Shown here piece by piece: positions 27,945 through 36,161 of a stretch of DNA of 64,000 nucleotides. Numbering within the stretch: the stretch's first letter is position 1; every line of letters begins with the position of its first letter. Source of the stretch: Paenibacillus rhizovicinus (GTDB lineage Bacteria; Bacillota; Bacilli; Paenibacillales; Paenibacillaceae); NCBI RefSeq assembly GCF_010365285.1, contig NZ_CP048286.1, forward strand, positions 558,001 to 622,000. The letters run 5' to 3'. The translations under genes were made by a program, and so were the position numbers. Under the pieces are notes generated by a model. That model was not told where the DNA came from and did no database searches. It saw nothing but the letters and a program-made list of their open reading frames with translations.

Positions 27945-28811
27945 CTATCCTTTGATGCCCGACAATTGAACGCCTTTAATGAAATACGTTTCCGCAAAAA
28001 GAAACAGCAGCACCGCCGGGGCCATGTAGATCATCGATGCGGCGGATGCAATCCCCTCGCCGTCAATGCGTGATAAGAAAACCGAGAGCGGCTGCTTGAA
28101 CGGATCGTCCAGAAATACAAGCGGCTGCTCGACCATGTTCCAATAATCGACGAACAATAGGATAACAAGCGCTGCCAGGCCCGGTTTGACCATCGGAATG
28201 ATAATCTTGCAAAAAATCCGTACATGTCCGGCTCCGTCCATCTTAGCCGCTTCGATATAGGCATATGGAATTTCCAGCATGAACTGCCTGAGCATAAACA
28301 CGCCGAATGCCGCGAATATGCCAGGTAAAATAATGGCATTCGCACTACCCAGCAAACCAAGCTTATCGGCGATGATATAATTCGGAACCAGCGTCACTTG
28401 GAAGGGCATGAGCATCGTCAAGACATAGACCAGAAACAAGAATTCTCGCCCGCGAAACTTCAGCTTGGATAACGCGTATGCAGCGAGCGCTGCTACAAGG
28501 ACTTGTCCCGCAATAATAGGCGCCACTAGGAATACGGAATTCCAGAACATCGCCAAATATCTGGGGCTGTCCACTAACACCTTGCCATACTGCATCAGGG
28601 TCACTTGATCCGGCAACAGCTTCAAATTCACGAAAGCATGCTCTCTCCCCGCGACCGCTTGATTCATTTGTCCGATCTGTCCGTAATTCATCCCGATTTC
28701 CTGGTCTGTCATGAGCGAATTCGTGAACGTGATCACAATGGGGAATAATAACAGGATTGCTATAGCGCACATAACGACCGTTAACGCGCTTTTTTTCATA
28801 ACGGCAGCCAT
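27945..28811 (-). CDS. Carbohydrate ABC transporter permease (MalG-like)
   Basis: The 288-residue protein has six membrane segments and the cytoplasmic EAA loop YIEAAKMDGAGHVRIFCKIIIPMVKPG, which docks the ATPase. The order (second permease, then adaptor and binding protein) and the LSGIKG C-terminus fit the MalG branch of the CUT1 family. It starts 19 bases after the first permease gene's stop. With 28831-29745 it should form the translocation pore for a carbohydrate-type solute. Confidence 0.92.
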   Translation of the reverse strand: MAAVMKKSALTVVMCAIAILLLFPIVITFTNSLMTDQEIGMNYGQIGQMNQAVAGREHAFVNLKLLPDQVTLMQYGKVLVDSPRYLAMFWNSVFLVAPIIAGQVLVAALAAYALSKLKFRGREFLFLVYVLTMLMPFQVTLVPNYIIADKLGLLGSANAIILPGIFAAFGVFMLRQFMLEIPYAYIEAAKMDGAGHVRIFCKIIIPMVKPGLAALVILLFVDYWNMVEQPLVFLDDPFKQPLSVFLSRIDGEGIASAASMIYMAPAVLLFLFAETYFIKGVQLSGIKG

Positions 28812-28830
28812 CTGCTCGACCTTCCTCCTC

Positions 28831-29745
28831 CTATTCCATGAATCGCCGATATTGGCGTTCGAGCGTAAACAATGCCAAGACGATCAGCAGAATGCATCCG
28901 GCCATTAAGGTCGCCGCAGCCGTTAGCTTCTGAATATCCAACGATGAGAACATGTTGTTCATATAGTGCTGCATGCCGTAGATGCTGTCATGCGGATAAT
29001 CGCCCGCGATCAAATACGTCTCCCGAAATACTTTAAACGAATTAATAATCGACATGATGACCACAAAAAACATCGTAGAGGTGAGATAGATGAGTGTAAT
29101 ACCGCCAAACTGCCGTAATCTTCCTGCCCCCTCTATTTGGGCGGTTTCATAATAATCCTTCGGGATTTGCTGCAGCCCCGCCAATAATAAAATGACGTTG
29201 TATCCGATGTTCTTCCATAAATAAACGACGAGAATGACATATCGGGCCGCATCGGTTTTCATCCAATCCACGCGATCGAAGCCGAAGCCGCCGCTCAGCC
29301 AGGCGTTCATGGAGCCGTTCCAGTCGAAAAGGATTTGCCATACGAGAACAACCGAGGCGACCGGAACGACAAGCGGCAGCACATAGGCCGTCCGCAGCCA
29401 TTTTCGCAAGTACATATTTTTGTTCAAGATCACCGCTATGCCCAGCGACAACACGAGAATAAGCGGAACGCTAACCGCGCTGAAATAAAACGTATTGGAT
29501 GCCGCCTTCCGGAAAGAATCGCTTGCAAGCAGCTCGCGGTAATTATTCAATCCGGTGAAATGGTTGTCTACCGTATTGTCCATAAAGGAATCGAACACCG
29601 ACATGGCAAACGGTATCAGGTAAAACAGCGCGAATCCGCAAGCGCTCGGAGCAAGAAACATCAATGCCGCCGAAGCATCCTGCCGGATCCATTTTTTTAT
29701 CGTTGTCGCCTTTAGGTAACCATGCCAAAAACCCCGCTTCTTCAT
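28831..29745 (-). CDS. Carbohydrate ABC transporter permease (MalF-like)
   Basis: The 304-residue protein has six membrane segments and the EAA loop YYETAQIEGAGRLRQFGGITLIYL. The N-terminal MFLAPSACGFALFYLIPFAMSVFDSF stretch is typical of MalF/UgpA proteins of the CUT1 family. It is the first gene of the operon, preceded by a strong GGGGGGAGG site and, about 55 bases upstream, by a sequence block shared with the vanY-kinase promoter region. It should partner the 27945-28811 permease. Confidence 0.92.
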   Translation of the reverse strand: MKKRGFWHGYLKATTIKKWIRQDASAALMFLAPSACGFALFYLIPFAMSVFDSFMDNTVDNHFTGLNNYRELLASDSFRKAASNTFYFSAVSVPLILVLSLGIAVILNKNMYLRKWLRTAYVLPLVVPVASVVLVWQILFDWNGSMNAWLSGGFGFDRVDWMKTDAARYVILVVYLWKNIGYNVILLLAGLQQIPKDYYETAQIEGAGRLRQFGGITLIYLTSTMFFVVIMSIINSFKVFRETYLIAGDYPHDSIYGMQHYMNNMFSSLDIQKLTAAATLMAGCILLIVLALFTLERQYRRFME

Positions 29746-29800
29746 TTACTTTTTCCTCCCCCCACTCCATAAAGAATAGGTTAGAAAAATAAAATCAGAA

Positions 29801-29827
29801 GTGGGGTTATTTTAAAAGATTCCTTAA
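29801..29827 (-). promoter_or_regulatory. Conserved upstream block of the ABC-HlyD operon
   Basis: Plus-strand pattern: GTGGGG at 29801-29806, five bases, TTAAAA, then GATTCCTTAA ending at 29827. The same arrangement occurs at 31941-31968 before vanY with a six-base spacer and 8 of 10 matches in the last block. It lies 55 bases upstream of the permease start in the 87-base gap after the kinase gene, so it is a candidate operator or promoter element. Confidence 0.6.
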
Positions 29828-29832
29828 ATGAC

Positions 29833-30918
29833 TTATATAGGCAGCTTGATTTCAAAGAGCGTGCGAACCGAATTGCTTTGAGCTGTAATTTCACCTTGAT
29901 GCTGCGCCACGATATTTTGCGCGATGAACAGGCCAAGACCGGTACCGCCCTCCCGGTAAGCCCGAGCCCGATCTCCGGAATAAAAGACATCGAATATATG
30001 AGGAAGCTCTTCCGAAGGAATGCGATCTCCATAATTAATGATTTCGATTACCGCATGATCGCCTTCAATAGCGCCATGAACATCGATAAACCTGCCGTCG
30101 CTTCCATAGCGGACGGCATTCGACAGCAGATTTTCGAATACGCGCGCCAATGCCTCCCCGTCTCCGGAAATCATCATATGCGGCGCCAAGTTCAATCGGG
30201 CCGTTAAGTTGTTTTTCTCGAAAACGGGGTACAATTCCTCGTTCAGCTGCTCGAGAAGCTCGCTTAAGTCGATCGAATTAACTACGATGGCAAGTTTGCC
30301 ATAGTTCAATCTAGTGATCTCGAACAGCTCGTCGATCAGTTTCTCCAACCGTTGGGACTTCGTGAATGCAATCATCGCGAAGTGATTAATTTGTTCCGCA
30401 GTCAGTTGATCGCCTTTAAGAATGAAATCCAAATAGCCTAAGACGGAGGTCAGCGGCGTACGCAAATCATGCGCCAAGTTCAATACCAATTGTTCCTTGC
30501 TGTTCTCCGCGAAATCCCCTCTCTCCAAAGCTAGCCGCAATTTTTCGCTTGCCAGATTGATGTCTCTCGCAATGTCTTCGAATTCATCTTGGGAAGCGAT
30601 CTCGACGCGCTTATCGAATTCGCCGTTTGCAAGTTGATTGATCCCCAAGGAAATCGCATCGAAATATTGAACGTAACGCTTCGTGAGCAGGAAGAAAAAT
30701 AAGATCGAGAGCGGGATGAAAATAATGAGAAAAAAATTGACGTCACCGATATCCCGGATGAAATAGCGGATTCTTGTCGAAGGATCTTCAAGTTTCGTTG
30801 TATGATAATAAAGCGATAGGGATTTGTAGATCAAATACGTTATCGTTCCAGAGAACAATAAGCTCAACCCGGAAAACTTGATCATCTTGAACCGAAAGCT
30901 TCGGAACGTTTTAGCCAT
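29833..30918 (-). CDS. Sensor histidine kinase, VanS-like, without adjacent response regulator
   Basis: The 361-residue kinase has two membrane segments (LSLLFSGTITYLIYKSL and VNFFLIIFIPLSILFFFLL) around a short external loop, then a HAMP-like linker. The H box is NLAHDLRTPLTS, with N box NLLSNAVRYG, the F box region FDVFYSGD and G box GGTGLGLFIAQNI. It should sense an envelope signal and phosphorylate a response regulator. It follows vanY by 60 bases, in the usual order of van-type envelope loci, but no regulator gene lies in this cluster. The nearest OmpR-family regulator in the window is at 42446-43132. Confidence 0.9.
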   Translation of the reverse strand: MAKTFRSFRFKMIKFSGLSLLFSGTITYLIYKSLSLYYHTTKLEDPSTRIRYFIRDIGDVNFFLIIFIPLSILFFFLLTKRYVQYFDAISLGINQLANGEFDKRVEIASQDEFEDIARDINLASEKLRLALERGDFAENSKEQLVLNLAHDLRTPLTSVLGYLDFILKGDQLTAEQINHFAMIAFTKSQRLEKLIDELFEITRLNYGKLAIVVNSIDLSELLEQLNEELYPVFEKNNLTARLNLAPHMMISGDGEALARVFENLLSNAVRYGSDGRFIDVHGAIEGDHAVIEIINYGDRIPSEELPHIFDVFYSGDRARAYREGGTGLGLFIAQNIVAQHQGEITAQSNSVRTLFEIKLPI

Positions 30919-30978
30919 TGCATGTATCCCCCGCTCCGCCCATTCTTATTGGTTCATTCCCATTCTTCTCTATGCGAT

Positions 30979-31881
30979 TCATGCGTCCTGATCGCGAAGC
31001 ACGGTCACAATGACGCCGTCCGTATTGTTGCCCGAGATCTCGTAGCGGCCATTCTCTGGCACCGTGATCGTCGTGTTATTGCTGACGGGATAGTAATGAA
31101 TCTCATAGGTTTGATGATTTACAGTCGCCGTAATGGTCTTCTTCTTTTTCAAGTAATCCAAGTATTCTTCCAAGACCATATTTTTCGCTTGCATAATCAA
31201 GCTGTGCGGCAATCCCACATAACGAAAATGCCAAGGCTCGAATTGAATCCCTGTGATTGCCGTTTTATCCACGGGATAACGCAAGATAAACCCGTAGCTC
31301 CATGCGTTATTTTTCAGCCATTTTCCTTCTGGCGCCCGATTCATTTCAGCTATCGAAGATCCTATATCGAGCGATAAACCCAAATTATGTTCGCTGTAGC
31401 CCGCAGGCAACGCATAATCAGGTCCCATTTGTTGATAAAGCTCATCTTGTTTTTCTTCGTCCCGATACCCGCTGCTGATGATAAAGTGGTTCACCCCATC
31501 GTTCGCCGCGGCTCCAATCATGGTAGCGAATTTCTTGACCAAGCTCGGCGACAACCGAATGGAATTATCCAGCAACGCGAATCCTTGCACCAGTTCTCCA
31601 TGCCGAGACAGGCTGGCCTCTTCGGACTCTTCTCCCCCTGAAGGTATGGGATGCTCCTTATTTACCAATAATAAATCGCCTTTGTAAATCTGGGCTTTTG
31701 TTACGGCAATCGTATGTCCGTTCTTTTGAGGCGTCCCCCCTTGAACGGGATGATTCACTTTCGACGGTTCTTCGATAACGACTTTCGGCAACTCTGCAAT
31801 AACGACTTTCGGTTTATGCTGCGCAGCTCCATAACCGATCAGTAACAGTACGACAACAAACCCAAAAACCCACTTTTTCAT
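30979..31881 (-). CDS. D-alanyl-D-alanine carboxypeptidase, VanY/M15B family, with C-terminal extension
   Basis: The 300-residue protein starts with a signal peptide or anchor (WVFGFVVVLLLIGYGAAQ). The M15B domain shows SGYRDEEKQDELYQQMG, the zinc motif SEHNLGLSLDIG and EPWHFRYVGLPHS. A tail of about 55 residues after the catalytic domain (TATVNHQTYEIHYYPVSNN to the end) is predicted beta-rich and is absent from the shorter paralogue at 24462-25298. It should remove terminal D-Ala from peptidoglycan precursors, as in vancomycin-resistance-like or cell-wall homeostasis loci. The ATG is preceded by AAGGAGAAATGATAA. The gene is first in an operon with the VanS-like kinase. Confidence 0.9.
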   Translation of the reverse strand: MKKWVFGFVVVLLLIGYGAAQHKPKVVIAELPKVVIEEPSKVNHPVQGGTPQKNGHTIAVTKAQIYKGDLLLVNKEHPIPSGGEESEEASLSRHGELVQGFALLDNSIRLSPSLVKKFATMIGAAANDGVNHFIISSGYRDEEKQDELYQQMGPDYALPAGYSEHNLGLSLDIGSSIAEMNRAPEGKWLKNNAWSYGFILRYPVDKTAITGIQFEPWHFRYVGLPHSLIMQAKNMVLEEYLDYLKKKKTITATVNHQTYEIHYYPVSNNTTITVPENGRYEISGNNTDGVIVTVLRDQDA

Positions 31882-31940
31882 TTATCATTTCTCCTTATCA
31901 GTCTCAGTCGCTCAAGGATAAGGAAAACTAATTAAAAAGA

Positions 31941-31968
31941 GTGGGGAGAGAATTAAAATATTTCTTAA
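31941..31968 (-). promoter_or_regulatory. Conserved upstream block of the vanY-kinase operon
   Basis: GTGGGG at 31941-31946, a six-base spacer, TTAAAA and TATTTCTTAA repeat the block found at 29801-29827 before the ABC operon. It lies 59 bases upstream of the vanY start. On the minus strand it reads TTAAG...TTTTAA then CCCCAC. The rest of the 31882-32137 gap holds the vanY leader and a terminator from the next operon. Confidence 0.6.
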
Positions 31969-32025
31969 TATAAGAAAGAGGTGCCGCTTCGCCCTTCGAG
32001 GATGCCTAAACTATGATGCGGCGAA

Positions 32026-32061
32026 CGAAAAGCCGGGATGTCCAGTTGGACGCTCCCGGCT
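32026..32061 (-). terminator. Intrinsic terminator after the acyl-CoA operon
   Basis: The stem AGCCGGGA / TCCCGGCT with an inner GTCCA / TGGAC stem is followed on the minus strand by TTTCG. It is about 75 bases past the enoyl-CoA hydratase stop. Confidence 0.7.
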
Positions 32062-32137
32062 TGATGGTAACTCTTTTGAAAATGCCGCCGCGGCGGCATG
32101 AATGCAAGGGCGAACGGCAGCGAGAGACACTGCCCTC

Positions 32138-32935
32138 CTACTCCCCTTTGAACCGAGGCGGCCGCTTCTCGCGAAACGCTTCCAGCGCCTCCAGCCGATC
32201 CTTCGTCGGCAGCAGTAATTCGTAGGCCTCTGTTTCGATCGTCAGCGCCGTCGTCAGATCGGCATCCATGCCGGCATGGATCGCGGCTTTCGCCTGGTAT
32301 ACGGCAAGCGGCGCATTCGCCAATATTTCATCCGCCAGCATCGTGCACATGTCCGACAGATGACCCAAGTCGTCCGCGACGCCATTGACGATGCCCCATT
32401 CCAACGCTTGATCCGCGGTGATACGCCGCGCCGTCAAGATGAGCTCCTTCGCCCGAGCCGGGCCGATTAATCGCGGCAGGCGCTGCGTTCCGCCAGCACC
32501 GGGAATAATGCCCAGGCCCGCTTCCGTCAGGCCGAGCATGGCCCCCCTGACGGCATAGCGAAAATCGCAGGCCAGCGCGAGCTCAAGGCCCCCGCCGAAC
32601 GCATACCCGTTAATTGCCGCGATCGTCGGCTGGGGCAGCCGTTCGAGCGCGGCGAACACGGCTTTGATTCGCGACAGGCTCTGACGGATTTGATTCAGCT
32701 CGCCGTTCGCCAGCCGTTCCTTCAAATCCGCGCCTGCGCTGAACGCTCGCCCCTCGCCTTCGATGATAACCACGCGGATGCCGCGCGTGTTATTCCTGGT
32801 TTCATCGATAATGGCCCTCAGCTCGTCAAGCATGGCCCCATTGAGCGCATTCATGCTCTCCGGACGGCTCAGACGTATCCTTCCGATATGGCCCTGCCGC
32901 TTCCACTGCACCAGCTTCTCCGCCACGGCGTTCAC
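32138..32935 (-). CDS. Enoyl-CoA hydratase/isomerase family protein
   Basis: The 265-residue crotonase-fold protein has the CoA-binding AFSAGADLKER segment and the oxyanion-hole GYAFGGGLELALACD. The two catalytic glutamates of hydratases are seen in LGLTEAGLGIIPGAGGTQRLPRL. The C-terminal EKRPPRFKGE is the family's usual ending. In this operon it should hydrate an unsaturated acyl-CoA, perhaps 3-methylglutaconyl-CoA or an isohexenyl equivalent. The start is GTG at 32935 or GTG at 32926; the latter has GGGG eight bases upstream. It is separated from the carboxyltransferase gene by 143 bases that include four CCTG repeats. Confidence 0.9.
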   Translation of the reverse strand: MNAVAEKLVQWKRQGHIGRIRLSRPESMNALNGAMLDELRAIIDETRNNTRGIRVVIIEGEGRAFSAGADLKERLANGELNQIRQSLSRIKAVFAALERLPQPTIAAINGYAFGGGLELALACDFRYAVRGAMLGLTEAGLGIIPGAGGTQRLPRLIGPARAKELILTARRITADQALEWGIVNGVADDLGHLSDMCTMLADEILANAPLAVYQAKAAIHAGMDADLTTALTIETEAYELLLPTKDRLEALEAFREKRPPRFKGE

Positions 32936-33044
32936 CCCACGATTGCCGCCGCTCCGTCACGAGCGTTCCCGCCTCGCCTGCCGCTAATCCGTCATCGGCG
33001 TTCACTCATCTTAAGCCGCGGCTTTATTGTCGGTTCGCATTCCA

Positions 33045-33060
33045 CCTGCCTGCCTGCCTG
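33045..33060. repeat. CCTG tetranucleotide repeat
   Basis: Four perfect CCTG copies are followed by an interrupted fifth, in the gap between the carboxyltransferase and hydratase genes. Confidence 0.8.
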
Positions 33061-33078
33061 CCACCTGCCCGCCTCGCC

Positions 33079-34623
33079 TCAAACCGGATATACCGGATGC
33101 TTCCGTTCCGTGAAAACGATGCTTTTCGACGCATACGCCTCAAACCGTTTGATCAATTCCTTGCGCAAGCCATGCGCGGGAACGATTCCGTCGATGACCA
33201 TGTCCGCCGCGAGCTGGTACAAGTCGATATCTCTGCGGTACTCCTCCCGTTTGCCTTCGATATACTGGGCGCGCTCCGCTTCCGGCAGCTCGGCGATCTT
33301 GTTCGCGTATACCGCGTTCACTGCCGCTTCGGGCCCCATGACGGCGATTTGCGCCGATGGCAGCGCGAGGCAGCAGTCCGGCTCGAACGCCGGTCCGGCC
33401 ATTGCGTAGAGTCCGGCTCCGTAGGCTTTGCGGACGATGACGCTAATCTTGGGCACCGTCGCTTCGGACACGGCCGCGATCATTTTGGCGCCATGCCGGA
33501 TGATGCCCGCCTGCTCGACCGCCGTGCCGACCATGAACCCCGGGACGTCCGCCAGGAACAGCAGCGGAATGTGAAAAGCGTCGCATAAGTGAATGAATTT
33601 GGCCGCTTTATCGGCGGAATCGTGGAACAGGATGCCGCCTTTCGTCTTCGGCTGGTTGGCGATGATTCCGACCGGCTTGCCGGCGAGCCTCGCCAGTCCG
33701 GTAATGATTTCTTTGGCGAAGAGCCGCTTGATTTCGAAGAAGGAGTGCTCGTCGATCAGTCCGTCTATGAAGCCGTACATATCGAACGGCGTATATTGAT
33801 CGTTCGGAATCAATTCGCTCAGCGAACGGTCGGCGTCCGCAGGCGCCCGGGCTTCCCGGACGGGCGGCTTCTCGGTGAAATTCGAGGGGAAATAGGAGAG
33901 GTATGCCCGGGCGAGCGCAATCGCTTCTTCCTCGCTCTTCGCCAGCACGTCCCCGCAGCCGGAGACGGAACAATGCATTTTGGCTCCGCCGAGCGCTTCC
34001 AGCGTGGCCTTCTCGCCCGTTACCATCTCCACGATGCGCGGGGAGCCGAGGTACATCGATGCATGGCCCTCCACCATGACGACGATATCGCAAAAGGCCG
34101 GAATGTACGCGCCGCCCGCCGCCGACGGACCGAACAGGATGCAGATCTGCGGCACTTTGCCCGACAGCTTCACTTCGTTGTAGAAGATTCGCCCCGCTCC
34201 GCGGCGTCCGGGATACATGAGCGCCTGATCCGTAATCCGCGCCCCCGCCGAGTCGACGAGGTACAGCAGCGGGATACGCAGTTTATCGGCGGATTCCTGC
34301 ATGCGGATGATTTTCTCGACGGTACGGGCGCCCCATGAGCCGGCTTTGACGGTGGAATCGTTGGCGATGACGCCTACAGTCCTGCCGTGAATCCGGCCGA
34401 TCACCGTGACGACGCCGTCGGCGGGCAGCCCTTCTTCCATGCAATTCGCGAACAAAGCATCCTCGATTTCAAAATCCGGATCGAGCAGCAGCTTCAGCCG
34501 GTCGCGAACGAACAGCTTGCCCTGCTCCGCATTCTTCGCGTGATATTTGGCGGCGCCGCCCTGCTTGATCCCCTTGATCTCTTCCTGCAGCCGGTCATTC
34601 CCGGCTTCGCGTCCGTTCTCCAT
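33079..34623 (-). CDS. Acyl-CoA carboxylase carboxyltransferase (beta) subunit
   Basis: The 514-residue protein has the two crotonase-like carboxyltransferase domains: N-terminal with LVDSAGARITDQ and GPSAAGGAYIPAFCD, C-terminal with FLADVPGFMVGTAVEQAGIIRHGAKM and VRKAYGAGLYAM. It transfers carboxyl from biotin to an acyl-CoA such as methylcrotonyl-, geranyl- or propionyl-CoA. The ATG at 34623 is preferred because AAAGGGGAG lies nine bases upstream; an in-frame ATG at 34650 just after the preceding stop lacks a good site. No biotin carboxylase or biotin-carrier gene occurs in the operon, so the partner subunit must be encoded elsewhere. Confidence 0.92.
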   Translation of the reverse strand: MENGREAGNDRLQEEIKGIKQGGAAKYHAKNAEQGKLFVRDRLKLLLDPDFEIEDALFANCMEEGLPADGVVTVIGRIHGRTVGVIANDSTVKAGSWGARTVEKIIRMQESADKLRIPLLYLVDSAGARITDQALMYPGRRGAGRIFYNEVKLSGKVPQICILFGPSAAGGAYIPAFCDIVVMVEGHASMYLGSPRIVEMVTGEKATLEALGGAKMHCSVSGCGDVLAKSEEEAIALARAYLSYFPSNFTEKPPVREARAPADADRSLSELIPNDQYTPFDMYGFIDGLIDEHSFFEIKRLFAKEIITGLARLAGKPVGIIANQPKTKGGILFHDSADKAAKFIHLCDAFHIPLLFLADVPGFMVGTAVEQAGIIRHGAKMIAAVSEATVPKISVIVRKAYGAGLYAMAGPAFEPDCCLALPSAQIAVMGPEAAVNAVYANKIAELPEAERAQYIEGKREEYRRDIDLYQLAADMVIDGIVPAHGLRKELIKRFEAYASKSIVFTERKHPVYPV

Positions 34624-34653
34624 CGGCCGGAACTCCCCTTTGTCAGGCATCGC

Positions 34654-35793
34654 TTAACATCCGATCTGGGCCGCAATGACCATCCGCTGAATCTCCGAGG
34701 TGCCTTCGCCGATCTCGAGCAGCTTCGCGTCGCGCATGAACCGTTCGACCTCGAACTCCTTCATATACCCGTAGCCGCCGTGAATCTGGACCGCTTGGCT
34801 GCACGCGTTCATGCACATCTCCGAAGCGAACAGCTTGGCGATCGCCGCTTCTTTCTTGAAGGATCGCCCTTGGTCTTTCAGCCATGCGGCCTTAAATACC
34901 ATGTTGCGGGCCACTTCGATGTTCATCGCCATATCCGCAAGCTTGAACTGGATCGCCTGCATCGAGGAGAGCGTCCGTCCGAACTGCTTGCGCTGCTTCG
35001 CATAGCGAAGCGACTTGTCATAGGCGCCTTGCGCGATGCCGACAGCCATCGCCGCGATGCCGATCCGGCCGCCGTCCAGCACGGCCAGAAACTGCTTGAA
35101 GCCATTCCCCTCGACGCCCAGCAGATTTTCCTGCGGGACGGCGACCGCATCGAGCACGAGCTCGGTCGTATTCGAGGCGTGAAGTCCCATTTTCTCGTAA
35201 GGGTTCCGAACCGTGAACCCCTGCGCGTCCGTCGGTACGATAAAAGCGCTGATGCCGCCCGTGCCTTGCGTCCGGTCCGTAACGGCGGTGAGCGCGAGAT
35301 TGCGGGCATAGCTCGCGTTCGTGATGAAGCATTTGGCCCCGCTGATGACCCAGCGACCGCCTTCCTGCACCGCCGTCGTCCGCGTTCCGCCTGCATCCGA
35401 ACCGGCATCCGGCTCCGTCAAGCCGAAAGCGCCCAAGTACTCGCCCTTGCAGAGCGGGGTTAGATAGCGCCGCTTCTGCTCTTCCGTGCCGAACAGCGCA
35501 AGCGGCGCGCCGCCAAGCGACACATGCGCGGAATACGTAATCCCGGTCGAGGCGCATACCCGGCTCAGCTCTTCGACCGCAATCGCGAAGCTGATCGTAT
35601 CCGCGCCCGCTCCCCCATATTCCTCGGGGAAGGGCAGCCCCATCAAGCCGAGCGCAGCGAGCTTCTCGATAATATCGCTAGGAAACGTACGGGTCCGGTC
35701 CCGCTCGACCGCTCCCGGCGCTACCTCCTGATCGGCAAAATCATGAAGCAGCGCCTGGATCATCGCCTGCTCCGCCGTTAATTCGAAATTCAT
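34654..35793 (-). CDS. Acyl-CoA dehydrogenase
   Basis: The 379-residue flavoprotein has the three-domain acyl-CoA dehydrogenase fold: helical N-terminus (FELTAEQAMIQALLHDFADQEV), middle beta domain with GAFGLTEPDAGSDAGGTRTTA, and C-terminal helices with IHGGYGYMKEFEVERFMRDAKL. The catalytic base is most likely the Glu in LLEIGEGTSEIQ, which fits short-chain dehydrogenases rather than isovaleryl-CoA dehydrogenases with the Glu elsewhere. It should make the alpha-beta double bond and pass electrons to ETF. The start at 35793 follows GAGGGG by nine bases; the longer frame to 35886 overlaps the upstream gene and is rejected. Confidence 0.92.
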   Translation of the reverse strand: MNFELTAEQAMIQALLHDFADQEVAPGAVERDRTRTFPSDIIEKLAALGLMGLPFPEEYGGAGADTISFAIAVEELSRVCASTGITYSAHVSLGGAPLALFGTEEQKRRYLTPLCKGEYLGAFGLTEPDAGSDAGGTRTTAVQEGGRWVISGAKCFITNASYARNLALTAVTDRTQGTGGISAFIVPTDAQGFTVRNPYEKMGLHASNTTELVLDAVAVPQENLLGVEGNGFKQFLAVLDGGRIGIAAMAVGIAQGAYDKSLRYAKQRKQFGRTLSSMQAIQFKLADMAMNIEVARNMVFKAAWLKDQGRSFKKEAAIAKLFASEMCMNACSQAVQIHGGYGYMKEFEVERFMRDAKLLEIGEGTSEIQRMVIAAQIGC

Positions 35794-35828
35794 CCGCGAT
35801 CGCCCCTCTTTTGTCCAGACATGGCGAG

Positions 35829-36158
35829 TTACCCGGAATCGTCGCCGATTTCGATCTCCAGCCGCATGAGATTGGACGCATAGCATTTGCCCAAGTTATC
35901 CATGCGGAGCGTCGCGGAACCCCCTCCGCCAAGAGCCTCCCTGCAGACGAAATTCATCGCGCGGAGCCGCGGCAGCAGATAACGCACGACTTCTCCTTCA
36001 ATGAGGCCGTGAAAATGCGCCTTTACCCGCTCGGGCGTCACTTCTCTCGCCAAGTCCTCGTATACGTCGTCGCTTGGCGCAAACAGCGCAATATTCACGG
36101 TGTTGCCCTTATCGCCGGACCGGGCCATGGCGATCTGCCGAAGCTGTACGCGTGCCAT
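35829..36158 (-). CDS. AtuA-like ferredoxin-fold (C-terminal AtuA) domain protein
   Basis: The 109-residue protein begins with ARSGDKGNTVNIALFAPSDD. It continues with YLLPRLRAMNFVCREALGGGGSATLRMDNLGKCYASNLMRLEIEI, the pattern found at the C-terminus of long AtuA proteins. Here it is a separate gene, three bases downstream of the AtuA-like gene and preceded by GGAGGTG, so the two are translated together and probably form one complex. The domain has been linked to acyclic terpene and related acyl-CoA breakdown, but its chemistry is not established. Confidence 0.85.
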   Translation of the reverse strand: MARVQLRQIAMARSGDKGNTVNIALFAPSDDVYEDLAREVTPERVKAHFHGLIEGEVVRYLLPRLRAMNFVCREALGGGGSATLRMDNLGKCYASNLMRLEIEIGDDSG

Positions 36159-36161
36159 CGC

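Noticed and set aside
29833-31881. Complete vancomycin-resistance operon.
   Set aside because: VanY and a VanS-like kinase are present, but vanH, vanA/B and vanX are not, and there is no adjacent vanR, so this is not a resistance operon.
33079-34623. Assignment to leucine degradation as methylcrotonyl-CoA carboxylase (liuB).
   Set aside because: The biotin subunit, HMG-CoA lyase and an isovaleryl-type dehydrogenase are missing, while AtuA genes are present, so I leave the substrate open.
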